A stretch of DNA of 64,000 nt from Sphingobium fontiphilum (GTDB taxonomy: Bacteria > Pseudomonadota > Alphaproteobacteria > Sphingomonadales > Sphingomonadaceae): positions 1-64,000 of the forward strand of contig NZ_JACIEB010000007.1 in NCBI RefSeq assembly GCF_014196635.1. The letters are read 5' to 3'. Below, piece by piece: positions 53,087-62,023 of this stretch; positions within the stretch are counted from its first letter, which is position 1; each line of letters opens with the position of its first letter. The position numbers were made by a program, and so were the translations under genes. The notes below the pieces were generated by a model. The model was not told where the DNA came from. It did not search any database and saw only the letters and a list, made by a program, of their open reading frames with translations.

Positions 53087-54289
53087 TCATGCCAAACCTT
53101 CCTTTCGCAAACGGCCTAAGTGGCTGGGCCACATGGCGCGAATATCCAATTCCAGCTCAGCGTTGACGCCATCGAGATAAGTGAGGCAGCGGTTGCGCAC
53201 CGCACTGCTTGTGACGGGGCCATCGAGTTCATAAACGGTCATTAGACGAGCCGTCGCATTGTCGATCTCAGCAGAATCCTTAAGCGGCGTACGCACCATC
53301 GCGTGACCGAACAACGTCCGCATCAGATTGAGCAGCTCCTTCTGCATCGACTTGTTCTCGTCGACCTTCGAGGCAACAAAGCGCAGGAATTTGAGAGTCG
53401 GCGCAAAGCCGCGTTCGGCCAGCGTCTCGATGGTCTCATCCAGCATCGCCAGAAACGCCGCGGTCGAAGAAAAGTCCATGACGGTTGGAGGCACCGGCAC
53501 AACGAGAGCATTCGCGGCGCGCAAAACCGACAAGGATATGGCGCCAAGGGCTGGGGGCGGATCAAGGACGATGACATCGAAGCGATCAGCAATGCTAGCG
53601 ATGCCTTGAGAGAGGCGATCGATAAGCCCCCCCTGCCCGCGCGCCATCCGGGCGGCGATCTCATATTCCGACTGGAACAGCCGCAAATTAGCAGGGATTA
53701 GTTCAAGGCCATCGAAATGCGTTTTACGCAGTGCATATTCGAGCGAGGTCATTTCCTCCTGGCGGAGAAACGGATAGAGCGTGTCGTCCTCGGTGAGGTC
53801 GAGATCCGGCACATAGCCGAACAGAGTCGTCGCGGAGGCCTGGCTATCGCAGTCGATCAACGCGACCCGATAGCCCTGGATAGCGAGATACTGGGCAAGA
53901 TGCACCGACAAGGTCGACTTGCCGACACCTCCCTTGAAGTTCTGGACAGCAACGACACAGCACGGGTCGTCTGCTGCCCGCCAAGGTCTCGTGCCGAACA
54001 GGCCCCGCATATCATTGAGCTGCGCGAGCGTATAACCTACTCTGCGATTATTCTCGGTTCGCGGCGGCGGCGGAAGTCGCCCGTCCTTTTCTGCGTCGCG
54101 GATCGCTGCAGGCGTCCGCCCGACCAGGTCGGCCGCCTTTCCTATTGGGAAAGTGGGCTCACGACGATCATCCGCCCGCGCGCTGCGCGCCGAATCGCGA
54201 AGCCGCTCCAGCACCGAGGACGTGCGCTGGGCAAGCGTAGCCACCGATAGAAGATCGTGGGTATCGTCGATGTCTAGTGATGCTGCCAC
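53087..54289 (-). CDS. parA: Plasmid partition ATPase ParA (type Ia)
   Basis: 400 residues. An N-terminal helix-turn-helix region (IGKAADLVGRTPAAIRDAEKDG...NNRRVGYTLAQLND), typical of ParA type Ia that also regulates its own operon, then the deviant Walker A KGGVGKST at 119-126, LIDCDSQASAT, and IVLDPPPALG. It moves plasmid copies using ATP and ParB-parS. A 46-bp gap with parS copy 1 precedes parB. Confidence 0.93.
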   Translation of the reverse strand: MAASLDIDDTHDLLSVATLAQRTSSVLERLRDSARSARADDRREPTFPIGKAADLVGRTPAAIRDAEKDGRLPPPPRTENNRRVGYTLAQLNDMRGLFGTRPWRAADDPCCVVAVQNFKGGVGKSTLSVHLAQYLAIQGYRVALIDCDSQASATTLFGYVPDLDLTEDDTLYPFLRQEEMTSLEYALRKTHFDGLELIPANLRLFQSEYEIAARMARGQGGLIDRLSQGIASIADRFDVIVLDPPPALGAISLSVLRAANALVVPVPPTVMDFSSTAAFLAMLDETIETLAERGFAPTLKFLRFVASKVDENKSMQKELLNLMRTLFGHAMVRTPLKDSAEIDNATARLMTVYELDGPVTSSAVRNRCLTYLDGVNAELELDIRAMWPSHLGRLRKEGLA

Positions 54290-54455
54290 AGGGCGCCCCT
54301 TTGCGAAATTCGGGGTACTGTAGCGCTACTTGCGCTTTTCCGTCAAATAGAAGCGGTATTTCGAAAGTCGCGGCGCAACATGGTCGGCATATCGCCTGAA
54401 TATCGCCAATCACCGCTTATCCAAGGGTCTATCCTGACTCGGTGGGGGCGAAGGA

Positions 54456-54473
54456 AATTGCACCGGTGCAATT
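54456..54473. promoter_or_regulatory. parS: parS-like 18-bp palindrome (copy 2)
   Basis: Same 18-bp palindrome AATTGCACCGGTGCAATT; with one more flanking base pair it extends to 20. It lies in the parA-repA gap (54290-54477), just past the repA stop and ahead of parA. This gap shows no other gene. Confidence 0.75.
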
Positions 54474-54477
54474 TTCG

Positions 54478-55644
54478 TTAGGGACGCCCCCTCCGCGCAA
54501 CGAAACTCTCGCAAAAGCCGGTCCAGGAACTCAGCAACTTCGCACCTTTGAGTTTCGCCAGACGGTCGCCCATCTGCTGGCGATATGCGTCAGCGATGAG
54601 ATCGATATCCCACCCGCCACCGTTCGATCGAGCGATAGCCGCTAAGGTCTCGGCGTTGAAACGGATCGTTCCTTCCGGGAAGATGATCTCGGAGTTCTTC
54701 TCGGGTGTGACAAGCGCGCTGATGGCAGCCTTGACGACCGATCCCACTTCCACCGTGTCGGCGAGGGTCTCTACAGCCCCTTCCCTGCGCGCCTTGCGTC
54801 CTGTCGAGTGCCGCTCAATCTCATCGACGGTCGCGATCTGCGCTGGCGCGTCCTTCGGTTCGAAACGGAACTCGATCTCGGTCACCGTTCGGCCTTGCCG
54901 TATCTCCTTCCACTCAACTCGGAAGTGAGCGAGCTGATCGATCTCAGCTTTTGCCTTCTCAAGCACCTTGCGACGGAGTTGCGCGAAATCCTTATACACC
55001 TCAGGCGATATGCCCAGCGCTGCACGCAGCGCTGCCATATCGCCCTTCCAGGTTGACTGGCGACGATGGAGCCGCAGCGATCCAATCTCATAGAGCTTGA
55101 GCGCATAGCTTGAGCGGAAGCCCAGAACTGCCTGCCGGTTGAGAACGGCATAACTCTCAGACTCCTGGATGAGCTTGCGCGCGTCCGGTGTGAACTCCCA
55201 TTCGATCCAGCCCGCATCCGCACCGTCTGTATCTTCCGCTTCTTCGCGAGACGACGAAATAAGGGAAAAGCGCAGCGTCGCTTTCTTGCCGCGCCAGGAC
55301 CGGTCGTCGATCGCAAACAAGGTCCGGTGAAGTTCCTCCAACATGTCGGAGATTCGTTCATTACCCTTATGACCGCGGCGAATATCGGCCTTGCGCATCC
55401 GATGCGGCCGATCTTGCCAGGCATCGCCACCTGCGGTCAGAATCATCAAGGCAAGCAATCGCGACGCCGTAAGGCTGAGCGACTGGCCTTTCACGAATTT
55501 GATCTCAACGATGCTGCCGGGTTTGGCGAACTCCTCGCCACCCTTCGCTTGCAAAGCCGCCGCGACTCGCATGGCACGGCCCGGCGCCGAATCGGCTTGC
55601 GCCTCTTGCGCTGCATCGGCGCTTAGATTTTCCGCGTGTTCCAT
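54478..55644 (-). CDS. repA: Plasmid replication initiator RepA (Rep_3-like)
   Basis: 388 residues with the winged-helix layout of iteron-binding initiators (LTASRLLALMILTAGG, RKADIRRGHKGNERISDML, ALKLYEIGSL, FAQLRRKVLEKAKAEIDQL, FRVEWKEIRQGRTVTEIEFRF). It would bind the GGTCAGG iterons at 55738-56004 just upstream of its own start. ATG 55644 is chosen for length. Not the RepC type common in alphaproteobacteria. Confidence 0.85.
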   Translation of the reverse strand: MEHAENLSADAAQEAQADSAPGRAMRVAAALQAKGGEEFAKPGSIVEIKFVKGQSLSLTASRLLALMILTAGGDAWQDRPHRMRKADIRRGHKGNERISDMLEELHRTLFAIDDRSWRGKKATLRFSLISSSREEAEDTDGADAGWIEWEFTPDARKLIQESESYAVLNRQAVLGFRSSYALKLYEIGSLRLHRRQSTWKGDMAALRAALGISPEVYKDFAQLRRKVLEKAKAEIDQLAHFRVEWKEIRQGRTVTEIEFRFEPKDAPAQIATVDEIERHSTGRKARREGAVETLADTVEVGSVVKAAISALVTPEKNSEIIFPEGTIRFNAETLAAIARSNGGGWDIDLIADAYRQQMGDRLAKLKGAKLLSSWTGFCESFVARRGRP

Positions 55645-56311
55645 GTCATATAGGCCGAACGCATATTGGCAGATTCGCCTAACTGCTGCCTGACCTGTCC
55701 TCTCTCGTCAAGGCAGGACAGGCATAAACACTTTCTGTCGCCCCCATCCGGTCAGGTTAGAACCTGGTGACACTCCCGTAAAACCCCTCGGATTCTGCCG
55801 AGTCGCAGTACGATTCGCGTTCCGCCCGTTTTCGGCTCGCTGATGCTCGATAAACGCGGCAGAATGACATTATTCCCCAGCGCGGGGCCGCCAAAAGCCA
55901 TTGCCCCCAATCGGTCAGGATAGCCCCAATAGGTCAGCTATCTACCCCCGACCGGTCAGGATGACGCCCCCGCCAGGTCAGGCAAAATCCCCCGTGCGGT
56001 CAGGACAAACGCGGCAGATCGTTGAAATTGCATGTTTTTTCGGCACCGAATCTGAATCACTTAGAATCATGAATCCTTCCGCTGCGAGCAGCGGCGTTGT
56101 TTTAGATTAATTCTAAAAGAACACGCGGGCGATTCGCGGACCCTTTAGTTCGGACAGCATAACCGATTCCCCCCTTGCTGGGGGGATACCGCCTGACCGG
56201 TGTTCCACGATAACATCCCGGTCTCGATCCTTGGCAGATCCGCCCAGCGACGAGATGACAGCAACTGAACCACCGCTCGTCGCCGCTGGGTGGACGCAGT
56301 GAGGAGGTCAC
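55645..56311. other. oriV: Replication origin region (oriV) with iterons
   Basis: A 667-bp gap between the divergent repA and ssb genes. It has the iterons, a TA-rich stretch near 56021-56115 containing the dyad TTTTAGATTAATTCTAAAA, and extra inverted GGTCAGG copies at 55689-55695 and 56192-56198. It also must hold the repA promoter. No gene is visible. Confidence 0.8.
55913..56004 (+). repeat. Iterons, core GGTCAGG
   Basis: GGTCAG(G) at 55913, 55932, 55954, 55976 and 55998 with spacings of 19, 22, 22 and 22 bp (two helical turns), each preceded by a C-run (consensus CCCCC-N3-CGGTCAGGA). A sixth, similar copy is at 55750. This fits RepA-binding iterons. Confidence 0.85.
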
Positions 56312-56632
56312 ATGATCAATTTTGCCAAATTCGAGATCATCGGCCGGATCGGTGAGATCGACGCCAAGCCCAAGGTCACGAACATCTCAGTATGCGCGAA
56401 CTATCGCCGCCGCGCAGAAGGCGACCAGTGGATCGATGACAGCTACTGGAACCGCGTCGTCATTTTCAGCGACGGCCAGCGGAAATATATCGATGAAAAG
56501 GCCCAGGTTGGCGACCTCGTGCGGATTGCCGGACGGCTCCGTGACACCTCCTACGAGCGCGATGGCACCACCCACTACACGACCGACCGGATCGTCGAAG
56601 AGTTCGGTGTGCTCGCGGCAAAAGCGGCATAG
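56312..56632 (+). CDS. ssb: Single-stranded DNA-binding protein
   Basis: 106 residues, only the OB-fold without the usual acidic C-terminal tail (ends VLAAKAA). INFAKFEIIGRIGEIDAKPK, SYWNRVVIFSDGQRKYI and GDLVRIAGRLRDTSYERDG are OB-fold blocks. GAGGAGG precedes ATG 56312. Plasmid ssb genes in leading regions protect incoming single strands. First gene of the DNA-metabolism module. Confidence 0.82.
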   Translation: MINFAKFEIIGRIGEIDAKPKVTNISVCANYRRRAEGDQWIDDSYWNRVVIFSDGQRKYIDEKAQVGDLVRIAGRLRDTSYERDGTTHYTTDRIVEEFGVLAAKAA

Positions 56633-56713
56633 GTCGTAGGAGGCAGCGCCGATCGGGCAAGAGGGGAGGGGGCATGCGCGGAGCGAACCTAAATTTCGAT
56701 AGGAGTTTCGCTT
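56633..56713 (+). promoter_or_regulatory. Leader with purine-rich motif before the Toprim gene
   Basis: Contains AAGAGGGGAGGGGGCATGCG (56660-56679), related to the motif in front of the next two genes (see 57617 and 61934). The GATAGGAG ribosome site is close to ATG 56714. Confidence 0.4.
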
Positions 56714-57613
56714 ATGCCAGCCACAATCGACGCCGCCGTTCGCGCCAAGCAGATCGTCGAGAGCCTGGGCGGACGCTGGTCTGGATCGCGCGGAGAGTGC
56801 CGTTGCCCCGCCCATGACGATCATTCCCCTAGTCTTTCGGTCCGCCTCGGCACCAAGGCGATCCTGTTCAAATGCTTCGCGGGATGCACATCGACCGATG
56901 TCCTCAAGGCTCTCGATCGTCAGGGTTTGCACGATCGAAAGCCAGTCCATGTCGAACTGCGCGCGGCGTCACGCGATCTGAGCGGTTTAGCCAGGTCATT
57001 ATGGCAGCACAGCATCCCCATCGCCGGCACACCGGCTGAAGCCTATCTTCATGCTCGGGGCCTTTATGCGCCGACGCCTGACCTTCGCTTCAACCCACAG
57101 ACGATCATAGGAAAGGGGAAGGATCGGCGCAGCCTTCCCGCAATGATCGCCGCAGTGAGAAATGAGCTTGGCCTGGTCGCGGTCCACCGGACTTTCCTCG
57201 ATCCCACAAACATTTTGCGACGCCCCTTCCGCAAGCCCAAGCTCGCGCTGGGTTTGCTCGGTTCGGGCAGCGTGCGGTTTGGTGAGCCGGATGACGTTCT
57301 GGGCATCTCCGAAGGGATCGAAGATGCCCTGTCCGCCATTGACTGGTTTCAACTGCCGGTTTGGGCGGTGCTCGGTGCCGAGCGCTATGCCCATGTCGGC
57401 ATACCGTCCCATGTAAAGCGCGTCATCGTGTTCGGTCAGCGGAACAAGGCGGCGAAGATTTGCCTGAAGAGGGCAGGGGAGCACCTCAGTGCCAACGGGC
57501 GAAGGGTCGAGGAGTGGCTCCCATCAGAGCATGACGACTGGAACGATGCACTGCGCGATCGGCTTGCCCGCAACGCCATTCCTCGCACCGTGATCCAACT
57601 CCACTCCCACTGA
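56714..57613 (+). CDS. Toprim/CHC2-type primase-like protein with altered acidic motif
   Basis: 299 residues. N-terminal zinc-finger-like region (ECRCPAHDDHSPSLSVRLG...LFKCFAGC) as in DNA primases, then a Toprim-like domain with LGISEGIEDALSA. The DxD motif expected next (as in FADxDxAG) reads VIVFGQRNKAAK, so the metal-binding aspartates are missing. The end region has WLPSEHDDWNDALR. It may prime DNA or only bind single strands. It lies between ssb and the large helicase gene. Confidence 0.75.
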   Translation: MPATIDAAVRAKQIVESLGGRWSGSRGECRCPAHDDHSPSLSVRLGTKAILFKCFAGCTSTDVLKALDRQGLHDRKPVHVELRAASRDLSGLARSLWQHSIPIAGTPAEAYLHARGLYAPTPDLRFNPQTIIGKGKDRRSLPAMIAAVRNELGLVAVHRTFLDPTNILRRPFRKPKLALGLLGSGSVRFGEPDDVLGISEGIEDALSAIDWFQLPVWAVLGAERYAHVGIPSHVKRVIVFGQRNKAAKICLKRAGEHLSANGRRVEEWLPSEHDDWNDALRDRLARNAIPRTVIQLHSH

Positions 57614-57682
57614 CGAGAGGAGAGGAGGCCTCCGGCTTGTTGATCCGGTGATGGGCACCGGACGATGCAATGGAGGCCTACA
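57614..57682 (+). promoter_or_regulatory. Leader motif before the methyltransferase-helicase gene
   Basis: GAGAGGAGAGGAGGCCTCCG (57617-57636), then GGCTTGTTGAT, then the hairpin CCGGTG-atggg-CACCGG. A like arrangement (GAGAGGGGAGGGGGCCTTCG, GGCTTTGTG, GCCTG-atga-GCAGGC) precedes the next gene. A shared structured leader is suggested. Confidence 0.5.
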
Positions 57683-60600
57683 ATGCGCACCTCAGCCGCT
57701 GCTCTCGAACTCGATTTTACCGAACCATCCATTACCGCCGCAAACGCGGTCTATGCCGAGCTGCGCAAAGGCGACAGCGTGGACCGACCTGGCCTGCTCC
57801 AGGCGATGGAAGCCGCGTATGGTTCAACTGCCGCTGACGGGCGTTGGTCACTCCGCGATGCCTATGATGTGCTGGAGCTGGCCCAGGTCCTGCACCTCGC
57901 CAAGCTCGACCTGCCGCAAGAGCCCGCCGAGTGCCTGGCGGCCCTGACCGCGCTCACCGCATCCCTCCCGACGCATACTGTGCGCAGCGAAGAGCAGATC
58001 GCGCTCCAGCAATTTTCGACACCGGCCACGATTGGCTACCTTGCCGCACTCGCCGTCCGCATCACCACAGCCGATACCGTCCTGGAGCCCTCCGCCGGCA
58101 CCGGGCTTCTGGCCGTTTTCGCCGCGCGCGCTGGCGCCAAACTTGTCCTCAACGAGATCGATCCCGCGCGCGCTGACATGCTCCAGGCAGCATTCCCCAC
58201 CGCACCGGTCAATCGCCACGATGGCGAACTCATCAACGATCTGCTGCCGCTGTCGATCCGCCCGACCGCCGTGCTCATCAACCCTCCCTTCTCTCGCAGC
58301 ATCGGTCGACATGCCGACCCGCTTGCCGCGTTCCGCCACTTGCGCTCCGCTCTGAAACGGCTTGATGCCGGGGGGCGCTGCGCTGCTATCCTTCCCGATC
58401 GCGTGGATACATCGAGCCGCGCCTGGGCGAAGGCGACCGAGGGCTGTGGGATCACGCTCCACGTCGAACTGCCCGCCAATGCTTATGCCAAACATGGCAC
58501 CAGCCAGATCGTGAAGCTCATTGTTCTGGAAAAAGGCTTCCAGGATGACGTCGCTATCGTTCGGTGCAACTCACTCCCCGAAGCGCTCGCGACGATCATC
58601 ACTTCCGCCGCCAGCGTCACGGAAACACCGCGACTCTCCCCAGCGCGCCTTGCACCAACCCGTGCGCGCGCATCCCTGCTTGGCGGTCTTTCGAGCAGGC
58701 CCCGGCTTTCGGCCCCCATCGCGACGGCCGCCCAGTCTCTCAGCGCGCTTGATATCGGTTACGACGTCTTTGCCGAACCCGTACCTACTGGCGAGGCGGT
58801 CGGTGTTTACTTGCCGTACAGGCCGAGCCGCATCGCCATTCCCTGTGCATCCGCGCATCCGACCGCTATGGTGGAATCGATCGCCATGGGCTCGATTACG
58901 GCACCGCGGCCGTCTTACGTTCCGAAGCTGCCGGCCGGTGTAGTCGACAACCGGGTGCTGTCCGACGCTCAGCTCGAAACGCTGATCTACGCCGGGGACG
59001 CTTTCGAGCGCGACATCTCCGGTCTGTTCAAGGCGGCCGAGGAAGGATTGTCGCTCACGCCGGACAAGGACGGTCGCCCTTACCGGACCGGATTCTTCCT
59101 TGGCGACGGCACGGGTGCCGGCAAGGGCCGTCAGGTTGCCGCCATCATCCTCGACCAGTGGCTGCGCGGGCGCCGCAAGCACATCTGGATATCCAAGACC
59201 GAGACACTGCTGGAGGATGCACGTCGCGACTGGACCGCGGTCGGCGGTCTTGCGCTCGACATCCAGCATCTCAACCAGTGGAAACTGGGCTCGGCCGTAG
59301 GCGCGGCCGAGGGTGTGCTCTTTCTCACCTATGCGACGCTCCGCTCCAACCGGGGGGACAAGGGCACTCGCCTTCAGCAGATCCTCGACTGGGTTGGTGA
59401 CGATTTCGACGGCATGATGGTGTTCGACGAGGCGCACGAAATGGCGGGTGTCGCCGGCGGCGAAGGCCGTTTCGGCACCAAGGACGGATCCGATCAAGGC
59501 ATCGCCGGCGTGCGCTTGCAAAACCTGCTGCCTCGTGCCCGCGTCCTCTATGTGTCGGCAACCGGCGCGTCGGACGTCAACAATCTCGCTTATGCCACCC
59601 GGCTTGGCCTGTGGGGTCCGACCACCGCCTTCGCCGATCGCCGCGCATTCGTCGACAGTTTGCGGCGTGGCGGGATCGCGGCGATGGAATTGATCGCCCG
59701 CGACCTGAAGATGCAGGGCCTCTATGTCGCCAGGGCGCTCAGTTTCGCCGGTGTCGAATATGACATCCTTGAACATCGCCTGACGCCCGATCAGGTCGAG
59801 GTCTATGACGCCTATGCCGATGCGTGGGCGATCATCCACGCCAATTTGCGCACCGCGCTCGATGCCACCCGGGTGACGGACAGTTTCTCCAACGACACCT
59901 ACAACAGCGGCGCGAAGGCTGCGGCACTGTCGATCTTCGAAGCCACCAAGCAGCGATTCTTCGGCCAAATCCTGATCGGCATGAAGCTGCCCTCGCTGAT
60001 CCCGGCGATCCGCGCCGATCTGGCCCGGGGCGAGAGCGTCGTGATCCAGCTCGTCTCGACGTCCGAGGCGATGCTCAACCGGGCACTGGCCGCGCTGAAC
60101 GCCGAGGACCGGGCGAATCTGGATATAGAGCTTTCACCCAAAGAGTTCGTCATGTCCTATCTCACGGCCGCCTTTCCCGTCCGTCAGATGAAGACCTTCG
60201 TCGACGACACCGGCAAGACCCGCTCCGAGCCTATGTCCGACGAGGAAGGGCGTCCCATCTTCAGCCAGGAAGCGCTCGAAATGCGCGACAATCTCGTCGA
60301 GCGGTTCTGCTCCCTGCCGATCGTGGGGTCCGCCCTTGACCATATCATCGGGCATTTCGGGACCGATGCCGTCGCCGAGGTGACGGGACGCAGCCGGCGC
60401 ATCGTCATCGACGCGCACGGTCGCCAGCGTATCGAGAGCCGTTCGCCGCGAACAAACCTTGCCGAGACCGACGCCTTCATGCGGAACGAGAAGAAGATCC
60501 TGATCTTCTCCGATGCAGGCGGCACCGGGCGCAGCTATCACGCGAGTCTCACCGCCGAGAACCAGTCGCGCCGCAACCACTATCTGCTCGAACCCGGTTG

Positions 60601-61900
60601 GCGCGCTGACGCGGCCATCCAGGGTCTCGGCCGCACCCATCGCACGCACCAGGCAACCGCGCCGCTGTTCCGTCCGGTATCGACCGACTGCCGCGGCGAG
60701 CGGCGCTTCATCTCGACGATTGCCCGCCGCCTCGATAGCCTTGGTGCCCTGACACGGGGCCAGCGTCAGACAGGCGGCCAAGGTCTGTTCGACCCGCGGG
60801 ACAATCTCGAAAGCGACTATGCCAAGGAATCCCTCGAAACATGGTTCCGCCTGCTTGCCAACGGTAAACTGCGCTCGACCACACTTGGCGAATTCCAGAC
60901 CCTGACCGGACTTGAGCTGGAGGGCGAAGGCGGAGGGCTGAAGGAGGAGCTGCCGCCCATCCAGCGCTGGCTCAATCGTATTCTCGCGCTGCGCATCGCG
61001 TTGCAGAATGCGATCTTCGATGAATATCTGGGTCTAATCGAGGCCCGGATCGAGGCGGCGCGCGAAGCCGGCACGCTCGATCTCGGCGTTGAAAGCATCA
61101 ATGCCGAACGCATCACGATCCTTGATCGCACGGTCATCCGGCGCGACCAGACGAGTGGTGCAGAAACCGAGATTCTGCGCCTCGAAACGGAGGAGCGCTA
61201 CAAGCCGGTTTCGCTCGACCGTGCGTTGCGGATGCTCGGCGACGACTCGCGCCCGATCGTCAATCGCAAGTCTGGCAGGGCCGCGATCCGGTGCAGCACC
61301 TATTCGCTCACCGATGACGATGGTGAGATCGTTCGCCGCTACGAGTTGGTTCGGCCGACCCGTTCCGAGCGGATGCGGCAGGATTTGCTGCTCGAAACAA
61401 TGTGGGAAGAGTCCAGCGAGGAGGAATTTTCGGCGCTGTGGCAGGCTGAGGTCGAGGAGATGCGGGACAAGACCCGCACCAGCACGCTCTATCTGGTCGC
61501 AGGCCTGCTCCTGCCGGTCTGGGATCGCTTGCCCGACGATCATGTTCAGGTCTGGCGCCTGAACACCGATGACGGCCAGTCCTTCCTCGGCCGGATCGTT
61601 CCTGCACCGCTGGTGTCGAAGCTCGCGGAAGCCTTCGGGATCAACGCCGCCATCACCGTGTCAGGCGACGATACCGCAAAGCATGTGATGGCCACCGGCG
61701 AGATATCGTCCGTCGGAGCCTACCGGCTCAAGCGCAGCCTGGTCGCCGGCCAGCAGCGCCTCGAACTGCTCGATTGGCCGCACACGCGGCTTGCCGAACT
61801 CAAGGCGGCCGGCTGTTTTACCGACATCATCCAGCACAGGACGCGGATGTTCGTTCCCGTCGCGAATGCCGCTGCCGTCATCGAGCGCATCGCCGCCTGA
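57683..61900 (+). CDS. DNA methyltransferase-Strawberry notch helicase protein (DarB-like)
   Basis: 1405 residues. N-terminal N6-adenine-type methyltransferase: VLEPSAGTGLLA near residue 135 (AdoMet binding) and LINPPFSRS near 200 (catalytic NPPF). The middle and C-terminus are a superfamily-2 helicase of the Strawberry notch family: Walker A FFLGDGTGAGKGRQ near 472, DEAH box MVFDEAHEM near 581, and the C-terminal part ILIFSDAGGTGRSY...GLGRTHRTHQATAP near 980. This order resembles phage P1 DarB, an antirestriction protein injected with phage DNA. ATG 57683 has GGAGG upstream. Plasmid role: protection or processing of incoming DNA is inferred. Confidence 0.82.
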   Translation: MRTSAAALELDFTEPSITAANAVYAELRKGDSVDRPGLLQAMEAAYGSTAADGRWSLRDAYDVLELAQVLHLAKLDLPQEPAECLAALTALTASLPTHTVRSEEQIALQQFSTPATIGYLAALAVRITTADTVLEPSAGTGLLAVFAARAGAKLVLNEIDPARADMLQAAFPTAPVNRHDGELINDLLPLSIRPTAVLINPPFSRSIGRHADPLAAFRHLRSALKRLDAGGRCAAILPDRVDTSSRAWAKATEGCGITLHVELPANAYAKHGTSQIVKLIVLEKGFQDDVAIVRCNSLPEALATIITSAASVTETPRLSPARLAPTRARASLLGGLSSRPRLSAPIATAAQSLSALDIGYDVFAEPVPTGEAVGVYLPYRPSRIAIPCASAHPTAMVESIAMGSITAPRPSYVPKLPAGVVDNRVLSDAQLETLIYAGDAFERDISGLFKAAEEGLSLTPDKDGRPYRTGFFLGDGTGAGKGRQVAAIILDQWLRGRRKHIWISKTETLLEDARRDWTAVGGLALDIQHLNQWKLGSAVGAAEGVLFLTYATLRSNRGDKGTRLQQILDWVGDDFDGMMVFDEAHEMAGVAGGEGRFGTKDGSDQGIAGVRLQNLLPRARVLYVSATGASDVNNLAYATRLGLWGPTTAFADRRAFVDSLRRGGIAAMELIARDLKMQGLYVARALSFAGVEYDILEHRLTPDQVEVYDAYADAWAIIHANLRTALDATRVTDSFSNDTYNSGAKAAALSIFEATKQRFFGQILIGMKLPSLIPAIRADLARGESVVIQLVSTSEAMLNRALAALNAEDRANLDIELSPKEFVMSYLTAAFPVRQMKTFVDDTGKTRSEPMSDEEGRPIFSQEALEMRDNLVERFCSLPIVGSALDHIIGHFGTDAVAEVTGRSRRIVIDAHGRQRIESRSPRTNLAETDAFMRNEKKILIFSDAGGTGRSYHASLTAENQSRRNHYLLEPGWRADAAIQGLGRTHRTHQATAPLFRPVSTDCRGERRFISTIARRLDSLGALTRGQRQTGGQGLFDPRDNLESDYAKESLETWFRLLANGKLRSTTLGEFQTLTGLELEGEGGGLKEELPPIQRWLNRILALRIALQNAIFDEYLGLIEARIEAAREAGTLDLGVESINAERITILDRTVIRRDQTSGAETEILRLETEERYKPVSLDRALRMLGDDSRPIVNRKSGRAAIRCSTYSLTDDDGEIVRRYELVRPTRSERMRQDLLLETMWEESSEEEFSALWQAEVEEMRDKTRTSTLYLVAGLLLPVWDRLPDDHVQVWRLNTDDGQSFLGRIVPAPLVSKLAEAFGINAAITVSGDDTAKHVMATGEISSVGAYRLKRSLVAGQQRLELLDWPHTRLAELKAAGCFTDIIQHRTRMFVPVANAAAVIERIAA

Positions 61901-61929
61901 CGATCGAGGTCCTCTCTCCGCGCCCAGCG

Positions 61930-62023
61930 CAGGAGAGGGGAGGGGGCCTTCGGCTTTGTGGGCCTGATGAGCAGGCTCGCGTGACCGTCGAGGCGGCGCG
62001 CCAGTTCCAGATGGAGACGAAAG
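61930..62023 (+). promoter_or_regulatory. Leader motif before the second ParB-like gene
   Basis: GAGAGGGGAGGGGGCCTTCG at 61934-61953, followed by GGCTTTGTG and the hairpin GCCTG-atga-GCAGGC (about 61962-61975), much like the leader of the gene before. The ribosome site GGAGACGAAAG precedes ATG 62024. The first part of the gap (61901-61929) holds nothing else. Confidence 0.45.

Noticed and set aside
58571..59968. 465-residue minus-strand frame
   Set aside because: Shadow of the methyltransferase-helicase gene; no recognisable domain.
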